DNA of 64,000 bases, taken from NCBI GenBank assembly GCA_941918925.1, contig OW799235.1, positions 44,112,701-44,176,700 on the forward strand, written 5' to 3'. Below are positions 53,401-61,232 of this stretch, one piece after another. A model generated the notes under the pieces. The model did no database searches and was not told where the DNA came from. It saw nothing but the letters and a program-made list of their open reading frames with translations. The translations under genes and the position numbers were made by a program. The stretch is from Phyto melanocephala (taxonomy: Eukaryota; Arthropoda; Insecta; Diptera; Rhinophoridae). Numbering within the stretch: position 1 is the stretch's first letter; each line of letters begins with the position of its first letter.

Positions 53401-55215
53401 GTAACTATTTTTACAGATCATCAACCACTTAGATGGCTATTTACGTTAAAATCTCCAACCGGAAGATTGGCAAGATGGTCGCTGTTATTACAAAGTTATA
53501 ATTTATCATTCAATTATACTCCTGGAAAACAAAATATTATTGCCGATACTCTTTCTCGACCACCATGTATGAGTGAACTATGTACTGAATCTTGTGAGTG
53601 CAATGCGGTAGAAATTGATTTTCCCCGTGAAGGCTTAGAAGAATTCCGTAAGGCTCAACTTGAAGATGAGCAAATAAAAAATATTATATCTTCCTTCGAA
53701 AATAATGACGAAAATGTCACTAGACACACAAATCGTGGTTTTATTATGATTGATGGAATACTATATAAGTACAACTCCGATCAGGATTCCGAAAATGGTC
53801 AATTAGTAGTACCAAAATTACATCGTCAACAAATTTTAAATAAATATCATAATGACCCATTATCTGGACATTATGGTATAGATAAAACCACAAGTCGTAT
53901 AACACCACTATATTATTGGTCAGGTATAAGAAATGATATTGCAAATTATGTTAAAGCATGTGAAGAATGTAAAAAATACAAACCAACAAATCATAAGCCA
54001 TGTGGATTATTGCAAACACTTAGCAGCAATAAAAGATTTGAAATTGTTGCAGTAGACTTGTTTGGTCCTTTGCCTAAAACTATAGATGGATATCATTGGA
54101 TTCTAATAGTAGAAGATATTTGTAGCAGATGGGTAGAACTTTTTGCATTAAAGGAAGCAACTGCCGAAAACTGTGCTTTAACACTTCTAAATGAAGTTAT
54201 TCTGAGATATGGGGTACCAAGAAGATTACACACAGATAATGGTACACAATTTATTTCTGCTCTAATGCAAAAACTTACGTATTGTTTAGGCATTAAGCAA
54301 TCTTTCACAGCGATATATCATCCTCAAGCTAATCCTGTGGAAAGAAAAAATCGTGATCTGAAAACCCAACTCTCAATTTGTGTCGGTAAAGACCATACAA
54401 AATGGAATGTAATGCTACCAGCAATAAGATTTGCTATGAATACAGCAAAATGCGATAGTACCGGATTTTCTGCTGCCTTTTTGACATTTGGTCGTGAGCT
54501 TAGAACTCCAACAGAAGTAAACTATGATTTCAAAGCTATAATACAAGCAGAAAATTTCATTCCACAAATTACTCCTTATTTGTTAAAAATGGCTGATACA
54601 TTAGAAATTGCTAACGAACTTCAATATAAATTGCAAGACCGAAATAAAGCTGTTGCAGACCTTAAGAGAAAACCTTCAAACAACATAAAAATTGGAGATA
54701 AGGTGTTAGTCGCAACGCATACACTAAGTAAAGCTAAAGATGGAATTACGTCAAAATTTGCTCCTCGTAGAGATGGCCCATATATAGTTACTGGAACCAA
54801 GGGCTCATCATGTTTTATAATTTCTGCACTAAATTCACCACATTTACCACTTGCAACAGTGCACACATCCGCTATATCACCATATGAGGGCACTTCTGAA
54901 GCTCCAATATATCCAATTCGTAAACGAGGCCGTCCGAGCAATAATCCAAGTAAAATCCAACAACAAGAAAACAACAACCAACAACAGAAAAACAACAGCC
55001 AACAACAAGACAATAACCAACAACCAGAAAGCAACAAACAACAAGTTAGCAACAGAAAGCAACATTTTAACCAACAAAAATATAATAATCAGCAAAACTA
55101 CAACTCAACGTTATATGTAAACAATAAAACCGAAGAAATATATAAGCCAAGAAATAACAATCCAACAAATGCCTTGAGAAGATCAGCGCGACTAAAGGAT
55201 AATCCAAGAACATGA
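50440..55215 (+). CDS. gag-pol: Gag-Pol polyprotein of the young gypsy element
   Basis: 1591 codons without a stop. Gag has a capsid region (about residues 90-250) and two zinc knuckles at 266 (CSFCRKKNHTADVC) and 298 (CYGCGAVGFYRSNC; one His position is replaced). The protease has LDTAARTNIAG with Asp 357, so the usual Gly after Asp-Thr is Ala. The reverse transcriptase has YIDD at 778. RNase H has RTDASNYAIGAVL (Asp near 927) and FTDHQPLRWL near 993. Integrase has a HHCC zinc domain (about 1128-1175) and catalytic D1206, D1266 and E1301 (D,D-35-E spacing). The C-terminus (about 1500-1580) is Gln/Asn-rich. Gag and Pol in one frame implies no frameshift step. Apart from the odd protease triad everything looks functional. 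Confidence 0.93.
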   Translation: MPRLTMNSQSTEMQNSNVISTPVVPTNSTIKSSNVNNKQSCSASSGSNQTQNSNISAPVNINLTERQFSELLGSLNVRQDIRATFSSCSARFNGGRSTSKVEDFIATILVFKEAEHISDSMALTSLPLLLEGYASTWWQGVKHEAKSFEEAIELLRSAFAPPKPDWRIYAEIFQDKQKLFETTDSFVCRKRRLFAQLKERLPESTKINMIFSLINIQIREKIPRESLETFQDLLSKARDIELLNNENNPQSSRKALEIRENSQAKCSFCRKKNHTADVCYKRLEIEKKKKPEEVKLNCYGCGAVGFYRSNCPTCNYKTVLESPKEMDFHSIQTNIVGRNVPTVEINVNGLNGEAYLDTAARTNIAGYSLYRKLLEKQVKFQSVFAEITLADGVSRKENVYSTIVDIMIGNRLKRIRFICLPKAKDNRTLLGIDFLEQAGIVMDLAQRTWYYKDDPKKVFEFKSKASKVINNVNINQTNLTECMESLSKQSHVNEFMSWFESNNKNNSENVPTLKTIYSSQIDYSPRGIFKIFEDSLPQNFEMPKENDVNLFPPLKKKKMDSDSPITKAFALNAIDFNICEDENYHLNEMQKKDLIKLLSSYEDIFENISSPIEGIEHKIDTGSHAPIANTPYRISLAMKVKLKHELEKMLQEGIIEEKESPWAFPVVLIPKKDNSIRLCVDYRKLNSITVTDTYPLPRMEDLLHAAKSTPYMSTIDLKSGYWQIKVNDKDKLKTAFTTPFGIYVFNRMPFGLKNAPATFQRVIDKIKSSLPNILILAYIDDIIICSKDFNTHLNDLNITFNKLRTIGFHLNKDKCYFCRPKVKYLGHILTKDGIQIDPEKTSAIVKRPAPKNIKQLMSFLQTCSWFRRFIPNFAEISKPLSNLTKKNAVWKWSVNEQNAFLKLKKKLTTPPILQQVKEDEPFLIRTDASNYAIGAVLLQGEKNSEHPIEYASRLLIQAERNYSTTEREALAVVWAVQKFRGYIEGSKVTIFTDHQPLRWLFTLKSPTGRLARWSLLLQSYNLSFNYTPGKQNIIADTLSRPPCMSELCTESCECNAVEIDFPREGLEEFRKAQLEDEQIKNIISSFENNDENVTRHTNRGFIMIDGILYKYNSDQDSENGQLVVPKLHRQQILNKYHNDPLSGHYGIDKTTSRITPLYYWSGIRNDIANYVKACEECKKYKPTNHKPCGLLQTLSSNKRFEIVAVDLFGPLPKTIDGYHWILIVEDICSRWVELFALKEATAENCALTLLNEVILRYGVPRRLHTDNGTQFISALMQKLTYCLGIKQSFTAIYHPQANPVERKNRDLKTQLSICVGKDHTKWNVMLPAIRFAMNTAKCDSTGFSAAFLTFGRELRTPTEVNYDFKAIIQAENFIPQITPYLLKMADTLEIANELQYKLQDRNKAVADLKRKPSNNIKIGDKVLVATHTLSKAKDGITSKFAPRRDGPYIVTGTKGSSCFIISALNSPHLPLATVHTSAISPYEGTSEAPIYPIRKRGRPSNNPSKIQQQENNNQQQKNNSQQQDNNQQPESNKQQVSNRKQHFNQQKYNNQQNYNSTLYVNNKTEEIYKPRNNNPTNALRRSARLKDNPRT

Positions 55216-55245
55216 AAGCCTGGTTGCATCATCGGGACGATTAAT

Positions 55246-55262
55246 GCACCAGAGGGGGAGGT
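55246..55262 (+). promoter_or_regulatory. Polypurine tract of the young gypsy element
   Basis: CCAGAGGGGGAGGT immediately precedes the 3' LTR. Confidence 0.85.
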
Positions 55263-55864
55263 TGTAACAGAGTGAATAATATATTTATATTTTATTATTA
55301 TTTCTTATTATATAATTATTACCTGTTTTATGAATTGTAATATTTTCATTTACATTATTGCTTAAATGTTTGAATTGTTTATTTGTTTATGTACTGGTCA
55401 CCTTAATGATGTAGCAAAATATAATTATTATCAATAATCAATTTCGTATAAAAAAAATAAAGAGAGAGTATAAAATATCATAAGTATAATTTCTCACTAT
55501 CTCCGTTATTTATGTATATTTGTTTTTGTATTATTTTCCTTGTTTTGTACTAGACGACTTTTGTAATTTTACTAAATCTAAGTAAGCTAAGTGCATCAGT
55601 AATTTTTGTTCATTCCTAACGCAACTTTTGATCAATAAACATCATTTTAAAGTAGATGCGCATTCTTTTCATTTTTTAATAAAAAACCCAAAATATAAAT
55701 ATTAATTGCTCAGACACAGGAAGACCTTTATGGACTACTGTGAATAGCAAAACTGAGGTCGAACACTGGCGACATTGCCTTGTTTGAACCAGTTATAACT
55801 AAATAACATATTTTTAAACACAAATCCCAACTCCTTCTTAATAAAGTGGAAACACTTTATTACA
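55263..55864 (+). repeat. 3' LTR of the young gypsy element
   Basis: 602 bp, indistinguishable by eye from the 5' LTR, followed by AAAT. Confidence 0.92.
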
Positions 55865-55941
55865 AAATAAAATAAAAACTATATAAAACATGAGTAAAAT
55901 TGATATTTATTTAGTCTTTAACAACATATTGATTTAGAAAG

Positions 55942-56199
55942 ATGGATATTATTGATGATTTTCTGAATAAATTTGAAAATGTAATCTTTGAAGAAGATTT
56001 AGATTTGTTACGTACATTTAAGAAACAATATTCCAATACTGAAGCATTCAATAAACCTTGCCCTCACAATGATTCCGATGGAGACGTAGTTGGTAGTTGT
56101 GGCTGTTACTTTTTCCAAATGAGAACGGAAAAAGTTATGAAGATAATAGAAACATATCAAAAACTAATTAAGAGATTGAAAAATAATATCAAAATTTAA
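55942..56199 (+). CDS. Small protein of the viral element, unknown
   Basis: 85 codons from ATG at 55942. A charged helical N-terminus is followed by a Cys/His cluster (CPHNDSDGDVVGSCGC) that may bind a metal, and a basic helical C-terminus. No known domain. It lies directly downstream of the gypsy insertion and upstream of the next viral gene on the same strand, with the same AT-rich codon use. Confidence 0.5.
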   Translation: MDIIDDFLNKFENVIFEEDLDLLRTFKKQYSNTEAFNKPCPHNDSDGDVVGSCGCYFFQMRTEKVMKIIETYQKLIKRLKNNIKI

Positions 56200-56326
56200 T
56201 TGAACTTGAAAGTGCTATTAATCTTATAGAAAACACATTAGCTTACTATATCCTTATACACACAATCTCATAGTTGAGTACTTATTCTTAAAATCATAAT
56301 TTAGAAAATTTTAGAAATTGCTCAAT

Positions 56327-56803
56327 ATGCATCGCAGTATTGTCTTCATCGACTTGCAAGGCTTTAAATCTAATTCAAATAATTTTATTGCAAAAGAAAT
56401 TGCAGTTGTGTTCAATAAAATTGAATATTTTAATTTTATTATAAAACCTCCATACGACTTTAATTGTTTGTCAGCAAATAAACAAAAAGAAGCACATTGG
56501 CTAATGAAAAATTATCACCACTTGAATTGGAATGATGAAATACTGACTTTTGATAGTGTATATAAATTTTTAAAAGCAAATACTAAATACTCTAATATAT
56601 ATGTCAAAGGTGATGAAAAAAGGAAATGGTTAGAGAAAATTCTACAGCAAACGGTTTTTAATATTGAAGATCATGCTTGTGCTAACTTTAAACAAATGGA
56701 ACTGAAGTACTCTGACCACATCAATTGTCATCACTACAGTTATGGAATTTGTTCATTAAAAAATGCTCTTTTACTAGAAAGGGAAAATTTAGTTTTAACA
56801 TGA
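56327..56803 (+). CDS. Conserved viral-element protein, possibly nuclease-fold, unknown
   Basis: 158 codons from ATG at 56327 (the open frame extends 3 codons further without ATG). It opens with SIVFIDLQGFKSNSNNFIAK, where an Asp sits after a hydrophobic strand as in DEDD-type RNase-H-fold exonucleases. It has WLMKNYHHLNWND in the middle, IYVKGDEKRKWLEKIL, an Asp-His pair, and a C-terminal C-HHYSYGIC cluster. I recall similar proteins beside Polinton-like genes in arthropods, where they are uncharacterised. A nuclease role is only a guess, since no full acidic set is evident. Confidence 0.55.
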   Translation: MHRSIVFIDLQGFKSNSNNFIAKEIAVVFNKIEYFNFIIKPPYDFNCLSANKQKEAHWLMKNYHHLNWNDEILTFDSVYKFLKANTKYSNIYVKGDEKRKWLEKILQQTVFNIEDHACANFKQMELKYSDHINCHHYSYGICSLKNALLLERENLVLT

Positions 56804-56889
56804 AAAAAAAATACTATTACTTATTTTAATAATTAAAATATAAAATAAACAAAATTATGTGTGTTTTTTATTATTTCTTTATTTGAAAA

Positions 56890-57172
56890 TTAGTTAAAAA
56901 TCTTAAGCATAAATGGCCACAATTAAAAGCATTAGTTTTTTGATATCTTTTATAGTTGTATTTAGTATTAGTTCCTAAATATTCTACCCAATGTGGTCTA
57001 CCCAATGTGTGCCTTGTCCTTTATTATTGTCCAAATTGATAATTCCCCACTCTTTTCGTCGTGGACATCTAGGAAGTTTATCTCTCATATATACTCCTCT
57101 AAAATTGGGAATATAATTCTTTCCAAATACTTTTAAATCTATGTCTGTGAGAGGTCTGTTGGGTAGCTGTTT
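56890..57172 (-). pseudogene. Adenain-type cysteine protease, frame-broken
   Basis: No long frame exists here, but minus-strand pieces read as the virion-maturation protease of adenovirus-like and Polinton-like viruses. After LTDIDLKVFGK (about 57130) the frame shifts, then FRGVYMRDKLPR (near 57100) and GIINLDNNKGQGTHWV (near 57045-57000) with the catalytic His. A 14-base tandem duplication at about 56990-57003 then breaks the frame, and the catalytic-Cys motif NCGHLCLRFL follows near 56920. The region between His and Cys is shorter than I would expect. It cleaves capsid precursors in related viruses; here it is inactive. It lies just downstream of the minor virion gene on the same strand. 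Confidence 0.7.
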
Positions 57173-57174
57173 TA

Positions 57175-57598
57175 TTAGTTTTTTGATACATTATTATAAA
57201 AAATTCCATATCCATTTTTATGTGGTTTCAGATATAAGCCTTTGCCCATTGCTATTGCCTCTAATGTTCTGTTATGACGCTTGCTCTCTTCAAGTTGCTG
57301 TCTACCATTTTTAGCTGTTCTTATGGCTTTAACAATTGATGATCCACCAGAAGCTAATGCACCCAATGTTCCGAGTGCAGCAAGTATTGGAACAATAGGT
57401 AGGAAGCCGCCAACTTTTGGTACTTTAATGATTCTTGGAATTTTAATTTCTGATTTCCTTCCACGAAATGAATTTTTAATTATTTTTCGCGCAGTTTTAA
57501 TAGCATTTTTAACATCTTGAGGTTTTTGTTTTTTTAAGACAACATTTGCTGCTTTAATTGCACTATTGAAAATATTTCGCTTATAGGGGCTTTTCTTG
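57175..57598 (-). pseudogene. Minor virion protein, C-terminal core-like part (downstream of SINE)
   Basis: The open frame runs from the SINE junction to a stop at 57175. It is first very basic (IKTARKIIKNSFRGRKSEIK), then a hydrophobic Gly/Ala/Pro segment (VGGFLPIVPILAALGTLGAL), then a charged helix and GKGLYLKPHKNGYGIFY. That layout resembles the adenovirus core/minor-capsid-like proteins (pX or VI type) reported with adintoviruses. It has lost its N-terminal part to a SINE; the other part is at 57825-58221 in the same phase. Confidence 0.7.
57585..57598. repeat. SINE target-site duplication, left copy
   Basis: AGGGGCTTTTCTTG; the right copy at 57825-57838 is AGGGGCGTTTCTTG, one mismatch. 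Confidence 0.85.
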
Positions 57599-57824
57599 AG
57601 TGCCCCTGTTGACTAGTCAGTAAAGGACAAGTCAGTTGTTTGGGGGTTGCGGGTTCGATTCCCGCCGGAGACTCTGGAATTGTCTGCTTCTCTTTCTCTT
57701 CTATCCTAAATATTTCTATTCTTATTCTATTCTTCTCTCTATTAAGGCGTCACAATGGACCGTAATGGTCTCCGAGTGAAGGTGTGAGGGTAACTTTGCA
57801 CCAGCCTTACCTACCTTCCTACCT
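57599..57824 (+). mobile_element. tRNA-derived SINE
   Basis: 226 bp. The head ends with GCGGGTTCGATTCCCGCC, a perfect tRNA T-arm with the RNA polymerase III box B (GGTTCGATTCC). A weaker box-A-like region lies about 40 bases upstream. The body is tRNA-unrelated and CT-rich. 14-bp duplications flank it, and it interrupts the minor virion gene. It is not a functional tRNA because no cloverleaf forms on the 5' side. Confidence 0.85.
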
Positions 57825-58221
57825 AGGGGCGTTTCTTGTTGCATTTAACACCCATACCAAATTTTACTTTAGCTTTCATTGCGTTACTAACAAATAATGC
57901 GTTTAGTTTTTCTCCAACTGTACTATCTCTAGCTTTAACTCTTTCCCAAGCTTTATCTGCTAGTTCTTTATCTGCTTGATGTCTTTTATTAATATCAGTA
58001 TTCTGAGAATAAGCAATATCATGAACTCGGCAAGCTACATCCAGGGGATTAATTCCCTTATCTCCTCTTTCTAAACGCTTTTCCAGTTTTGTTCCAGGTC
58101 CACTGTACTGATAACCGGGTAGATGAAGTTCTACTGATAGTGAATTAATTAATTTATTAACTAGTCCTTTTCCGTGCACGGAAGTTTTTCCACTAAATTT
58201 ATTATTTACATATACAATCAT
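57823..58221 (-). pseudogene. Minor virion protein, phospholipase A2 part (upstream of SINE)
   Basis: 133 codons from ATG at 58221, ending at a chance stop just past the SINE junction. A calcium-loop motif YSGPGT is at residues 39-44 and the catalytic His-Asp pair at 67-68 (ACRVHDIAY), with an ADKELADKAW helix after it. This is the parvovirus VP1-type phospholipase A2, used by such viruses to breach the endosomal membrane on entry. Adintoviruses are known to carry such a domain. The reading phase matches the frame at 57175-57598, so one gene was split by the SINE. Confidence 0.8.
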
Positions 58222-58329
58222 TTATAAACTGCAATAATGGTTTGTACATAGAAAAAATACATATAAAAAAATTTATAAATTAATTACATATTCGTGTGTA
58301 CACTTATATATGTACACTCAGTCATAAAA

Positions 58330-58689
58330 ATGCGTTTAATAAGACAACATAAAAATATTATAGTAAAAAATTTAGATTTCCAAGAAAGTAAAAACGGAAC
58401 TAAACACAGCTGTTTGTTGCCAAACTCAATAAGAGCACTTATAGTTGGACCGTCTAATTGTGGAAAAACAAATGTAATGCTTAGTTTAATTGAAAACCCT
58501 AATGGATTAAAATTTAAAAATATATTTTTATACTCAAAATCCCTACATCAACCAAAATATCAATATCTTAGAAAATTAATTTCATCTGTAAAGGGTATGG
58601 GACATTATACTTTTTCAGAAAATGAATATGTCGTGCCACCTCAAGAAGCTAAGTCAAATTCAATAATGATATTTGATGATGTTGCTTGA
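58330..58689 (+). pseudogene. FtsK/HerA-type packaging ATPase, truncated
   Basis: The open frame begins at 58294 but the first ATG is at 58330. Walker A is GPSNCGKT (near 58447) and Walker B is IMIFDDV (near 58670). It is the N-terminal half of the A32-like genome-packaging ATPase of Polinton and adintovirus genomes. The protein stops at 58689, directly after Walker B, where foreign sequence starts. The usual sensor and arginine-finger regions are missing, so the ATPase is dead. Confidence 0.8.
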
Positions 58690-59093
58690 GTAGTGTGTTT
58701 ATGCCGGTACCAGCGCACTTTTTTCCATACAAAGTGCACACATGCCATTAGGGGTGTTCATGAAAAGTTTTTTAGAATAATGTTTCTAGTATGAAAATGG
58801 GATATGTTTGTACTAATCGTGAATACCCTAATGTTAGATCGTCGATATTTATACAAATGTGCACATCATACATGGGCGTAGTCTTGGTTTAGTTTTGTGG
58901 GGGTTGGAAGCTTATACATTTTTGATAGTATATGGCAGCAAAAGAGTTACTTACCAAAAGAAACACATATAATATAAATCGTTTTTGGGGGGAGAAATGT
59001 CCCTTTTTCCCTCTTCATGTATACGCGCTTGCATACATATTGTAAGTGTATGTATGTATGTATGTATGTATATATGTAGGTGTGAAAATTGAG
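58690..59093. other. Inserted or unrelated stretch after the ATPase
   Basis: The ATPase frame ends abruptly and no known gene follows. GCGCACTTTTTTCC and AAAGTGCACAC form a short inverted pair near 58713-58737. A (TATG)n run lies near 59041-59070. Confidence 0.4.
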
Positions 59094-59525
59094 TGAAGAA
59101 GTATGTGTTTATTATATATAACGTAAACAAACAAACGGACTAGCAAAAGACAGACGGACTGACAAAAAGATAGACAGAAGGGTAGAGAGATGGAATAATT
59201 GATTATTAAGATTTCTTGTTGTTGTTAGGGTATATTTTGGTCATTTGTTTGTTTATTTTAATGATCGTCTTACACAAGCACTTATATATTTTTAAGTCTT
59301 ACAAGTACGTGTGTATTACGTAGGCAAACAGACGGACTAAAAGAAAGACAGATGGACTGACAGAAAGACAGACGGACTAACAGATAGACAGAAGGGTAGA
59401 TGGATGTATTGACCACTATGATTCCTTGTGTTAATATATTTCTGCTTATTTATTGTTTAGTAAAATGATCGACTTATTCTACCATTTATTTTTTTTTAAG
59501 TCTTACAAGTGCGTGTGTTTATTTT
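59094..59525. repeat. Two diverged tandem ~215-bp units with GACAGACGGACT repeats
   Basis: Units of about 59094-59305 and 59306-59525 share GTGT(G)TATTA, a block of GACAGACGGACTGACA-type repeats, GACAGAAGGGTAGA, and an end TTTTAAGTCTTACAAGT. Similar simple repeats lie at 47850-48110. Confidence 0.6.
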
Positions 59526-59536
59526 CTAAGTCAATC

Positions 59537-59646
59537 AAGTGTTTACATTAAAAATCTCACTATAAAATTTCAAGTACGAAAATGTGTATGTGTGTATGTT
59601 TGTGTGTGTTTATTATATACATATATGTATGTCACAGACAAACAGG
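59537..59646. repeat. Right direct repeat
   Basis: AAGTGTTTACATTAAAA through GTCACAGACAAACAGG, the direct-orientation counterpart of 47986-48091, about 11.5 kb apart. Confidence 0.7.
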
Positions 59647-60036
59647 AGATTTCGTTCTTAATTTCATCATAGTAAGAGCATTTTAAACTGATATCATATT
59701 GATTAGTGAACTTATATTGAAATAGACTATAAAAAAACTGACCTGAGAAAGGAATAGAAAGAAGGAGATAGAAAAAAACCTGTTTGAAAGATGTATGTAT
59801 GTAAATGTATATGTATGTTTAATATAAAAAAATACATTTTTATTGTGTTCTTAAAAATTTTTCAGTAATTAAATTTCTATTTCTGTAAATTTTTGGTTGT
59901 GGTTTGAGATTATTTTTTAATGTTCCTTCTTTTTATAATTCTCATTTAGTTTACAATAATTTATTAATAAATATAGAGAATAGTAAAGGTTATATTTCAT
60001 TATTAAATATAATTTTGTATCACTAACATCGCTAAA
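59647..60036. other. Region upstream of the polymerase gene
   Basis: AT-rich, no gene seen. It would contain the promoter of the polymerase gene, but no clear motif stands out. Confidence 0.4.
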
Positions 60037-61160
60037 ATGGGAATTTTTAATTGCGAATTTTGTGGAAGTGTATTCAGTCGTAACTTTTGTTTAAAACGGC
60101 ATATACGAATAGTTCATCGAGAAAATTCAATAGAATGTAAGATTTGTAAAATAAAATTTTCAAATCGTAAGGACTTTTTAAACCATCGTCATTTAATAGA
60201 ACATAAAAAGGAGATGGAAAATACTTGCATATATTGTGATATTTGTAAATCATATATTAATAAAAAATTATGGTCATATCATATACGTACAAACAAACAT
60301 AAAGATAAGTGCGTTGGCCAATTAAATAACATTAAATGCACTACTTCAGTTTTTAAAAATCGTATTGCAACGTTTAGAATTGAAAACGATGATATCAATA
60401 ATTTGATTCCTGAAACATTTTTGTTTAACATTGAGGAAAAAGTTATAAGCATTTTAAAAGAAATGCTACAAAAACATATCAATATCAAATTTAATTGTGA
60501 ACTATTTTGTAAATATATGTTAATAAAACAAGAAGAAACATATACAATCGATTTGATGTCACATCAAACAAAAATGATTATCGTTAGTTCATCGACAACA
60601 ACAGATGATATTCTACAACTTTACTCTACTCAATGTAATATTCTAGTAAAAAAGATGAGTGAATTTCAAGAACGTGATAGTGGATGGACCTTAATAGAAA
60701 TCGCTTATCTTGAAGTAAATATCAATGAGTATAGATGTATAAAAGGTTCTCAATATATATGCTTACCGCCAGCAATTAAAAGAAAAACAGCATGCATAAA
60801 TGTTCAAAATACGGATGAATATTGTTTTAAATGGGCCATAGTATCGGCATTATATCCAGTCGCTAAGGATTCAAACAGATGTTCATCATATAAAATTCAA
60901 GACATTAAAGCTGATATTATAGCATTGCAAAATAATATAACTTTAAAATTTAAAAATTTAAATTTTCCTTTGGCCGTTAACAAAATTAAGGACTTTGAAT
61001 CAAATAATCCGGATATAAGTATTAATGTTTTCGGTTTGGAGGATGATAAAATAGTTGGTCCATATTATTTCACTCAAAAGGAAAAATTAAATCACATTAA
61101 TTTGCTATTGTTGGAGGACGAAGAAAGATTGCACTACGTATGGATTAAAAATATATCAAG
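60037..61160 (+). CDS. polB: DNA polymerase B of the viral element, exon 1
   Basis: ATG at 60037, 375 codons. Three C2H2 zinc fingers at the start (CEFCGSVFSRNFCLKRHIRI near residue 7, CKICKIKFSNRKDFLNHRHL, and a third ending YHIRTNKH). A long middle region follows, then the segment CINVQNTDEYCFKWAIVSAL near residue 260, common in insect Polinton-like polymerase proteins before the catalytic part. The frame ends in a stop that overlaps a GTAAGC donor; splicing of 61161-61232 joins it in phase to the catalytic half. Product: the N-terminal DNA-binding region of a protein-primed type family-B polymerase that copies the viral genome. Confidence 0.8.
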
Positions 61161-61232
61161 GTAAGCTAAATTACATAAAGAAAAACAATTTGTATACAGC
61201 TTAAAAATATTTATTATCTTATTTAATTACAG
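61161..61232 (+). other. 72-nt intron in polB
   Basis: GTAAGC at 61161 and TTAATTACAG ending at 61232. AT-rich with a pyrimidine-poor but typical fly-size short intron. Removing it keeps the frame (phase 2, the split Arg codon AG|G) and makes the conserved block continuous; without splicing the protein stops at 61162. Confidence 0.85.

Larger units (their letters stand above)
49409..55864 (+). mobile_element. Full-length young Ty3/gypsy retrotransposon
   Basis: 6456 bp with two 602-bp LTRs (TGTAACAG to TTACA) that I could not tell apart by eye, a tRNA-Lys type primer site, one Gag-Pol frame of 1591 codons and a polypurine tract. No env. It lies within the viral element, so it is younger than the viral integration. 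A fused gag-pol frame of this kind is seen in Mdg3/Blastopia-like lineages; that placement is tentative. Confidence 0.93.

Noticed and set aside
54621..55095. Cys/Leu/Val-rich minus-strand frames resembling membrane proteins
   Set aside because: They are antisense of the Gln/Asn-rich C-terminus of the gypsy polyprotein.
57620..57680. A tRNA gene, because of the GGTTCGATTCC box and T-arm
   Set aside because: Only the 3' half looks tRNA-like, no cloverleaf forms, and the unit is flanked by target duplications. It is the head of a SINE.
59034..59400. A CRISPR-like array, because of spaced GACAGACGG repeats
   Set aside because: Repeats are short, irregular and lack unique spacers of constant length. 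The genome is eukaryotic.
61162..61164. A true stop codon ending a stand-alone zinc-finger protein
   Set aside because: The TAA overlaps a good GTAAGC donor, and the protein continues in phase after a 72-nt GT-AG interval with a conserved segment spanning the junction.
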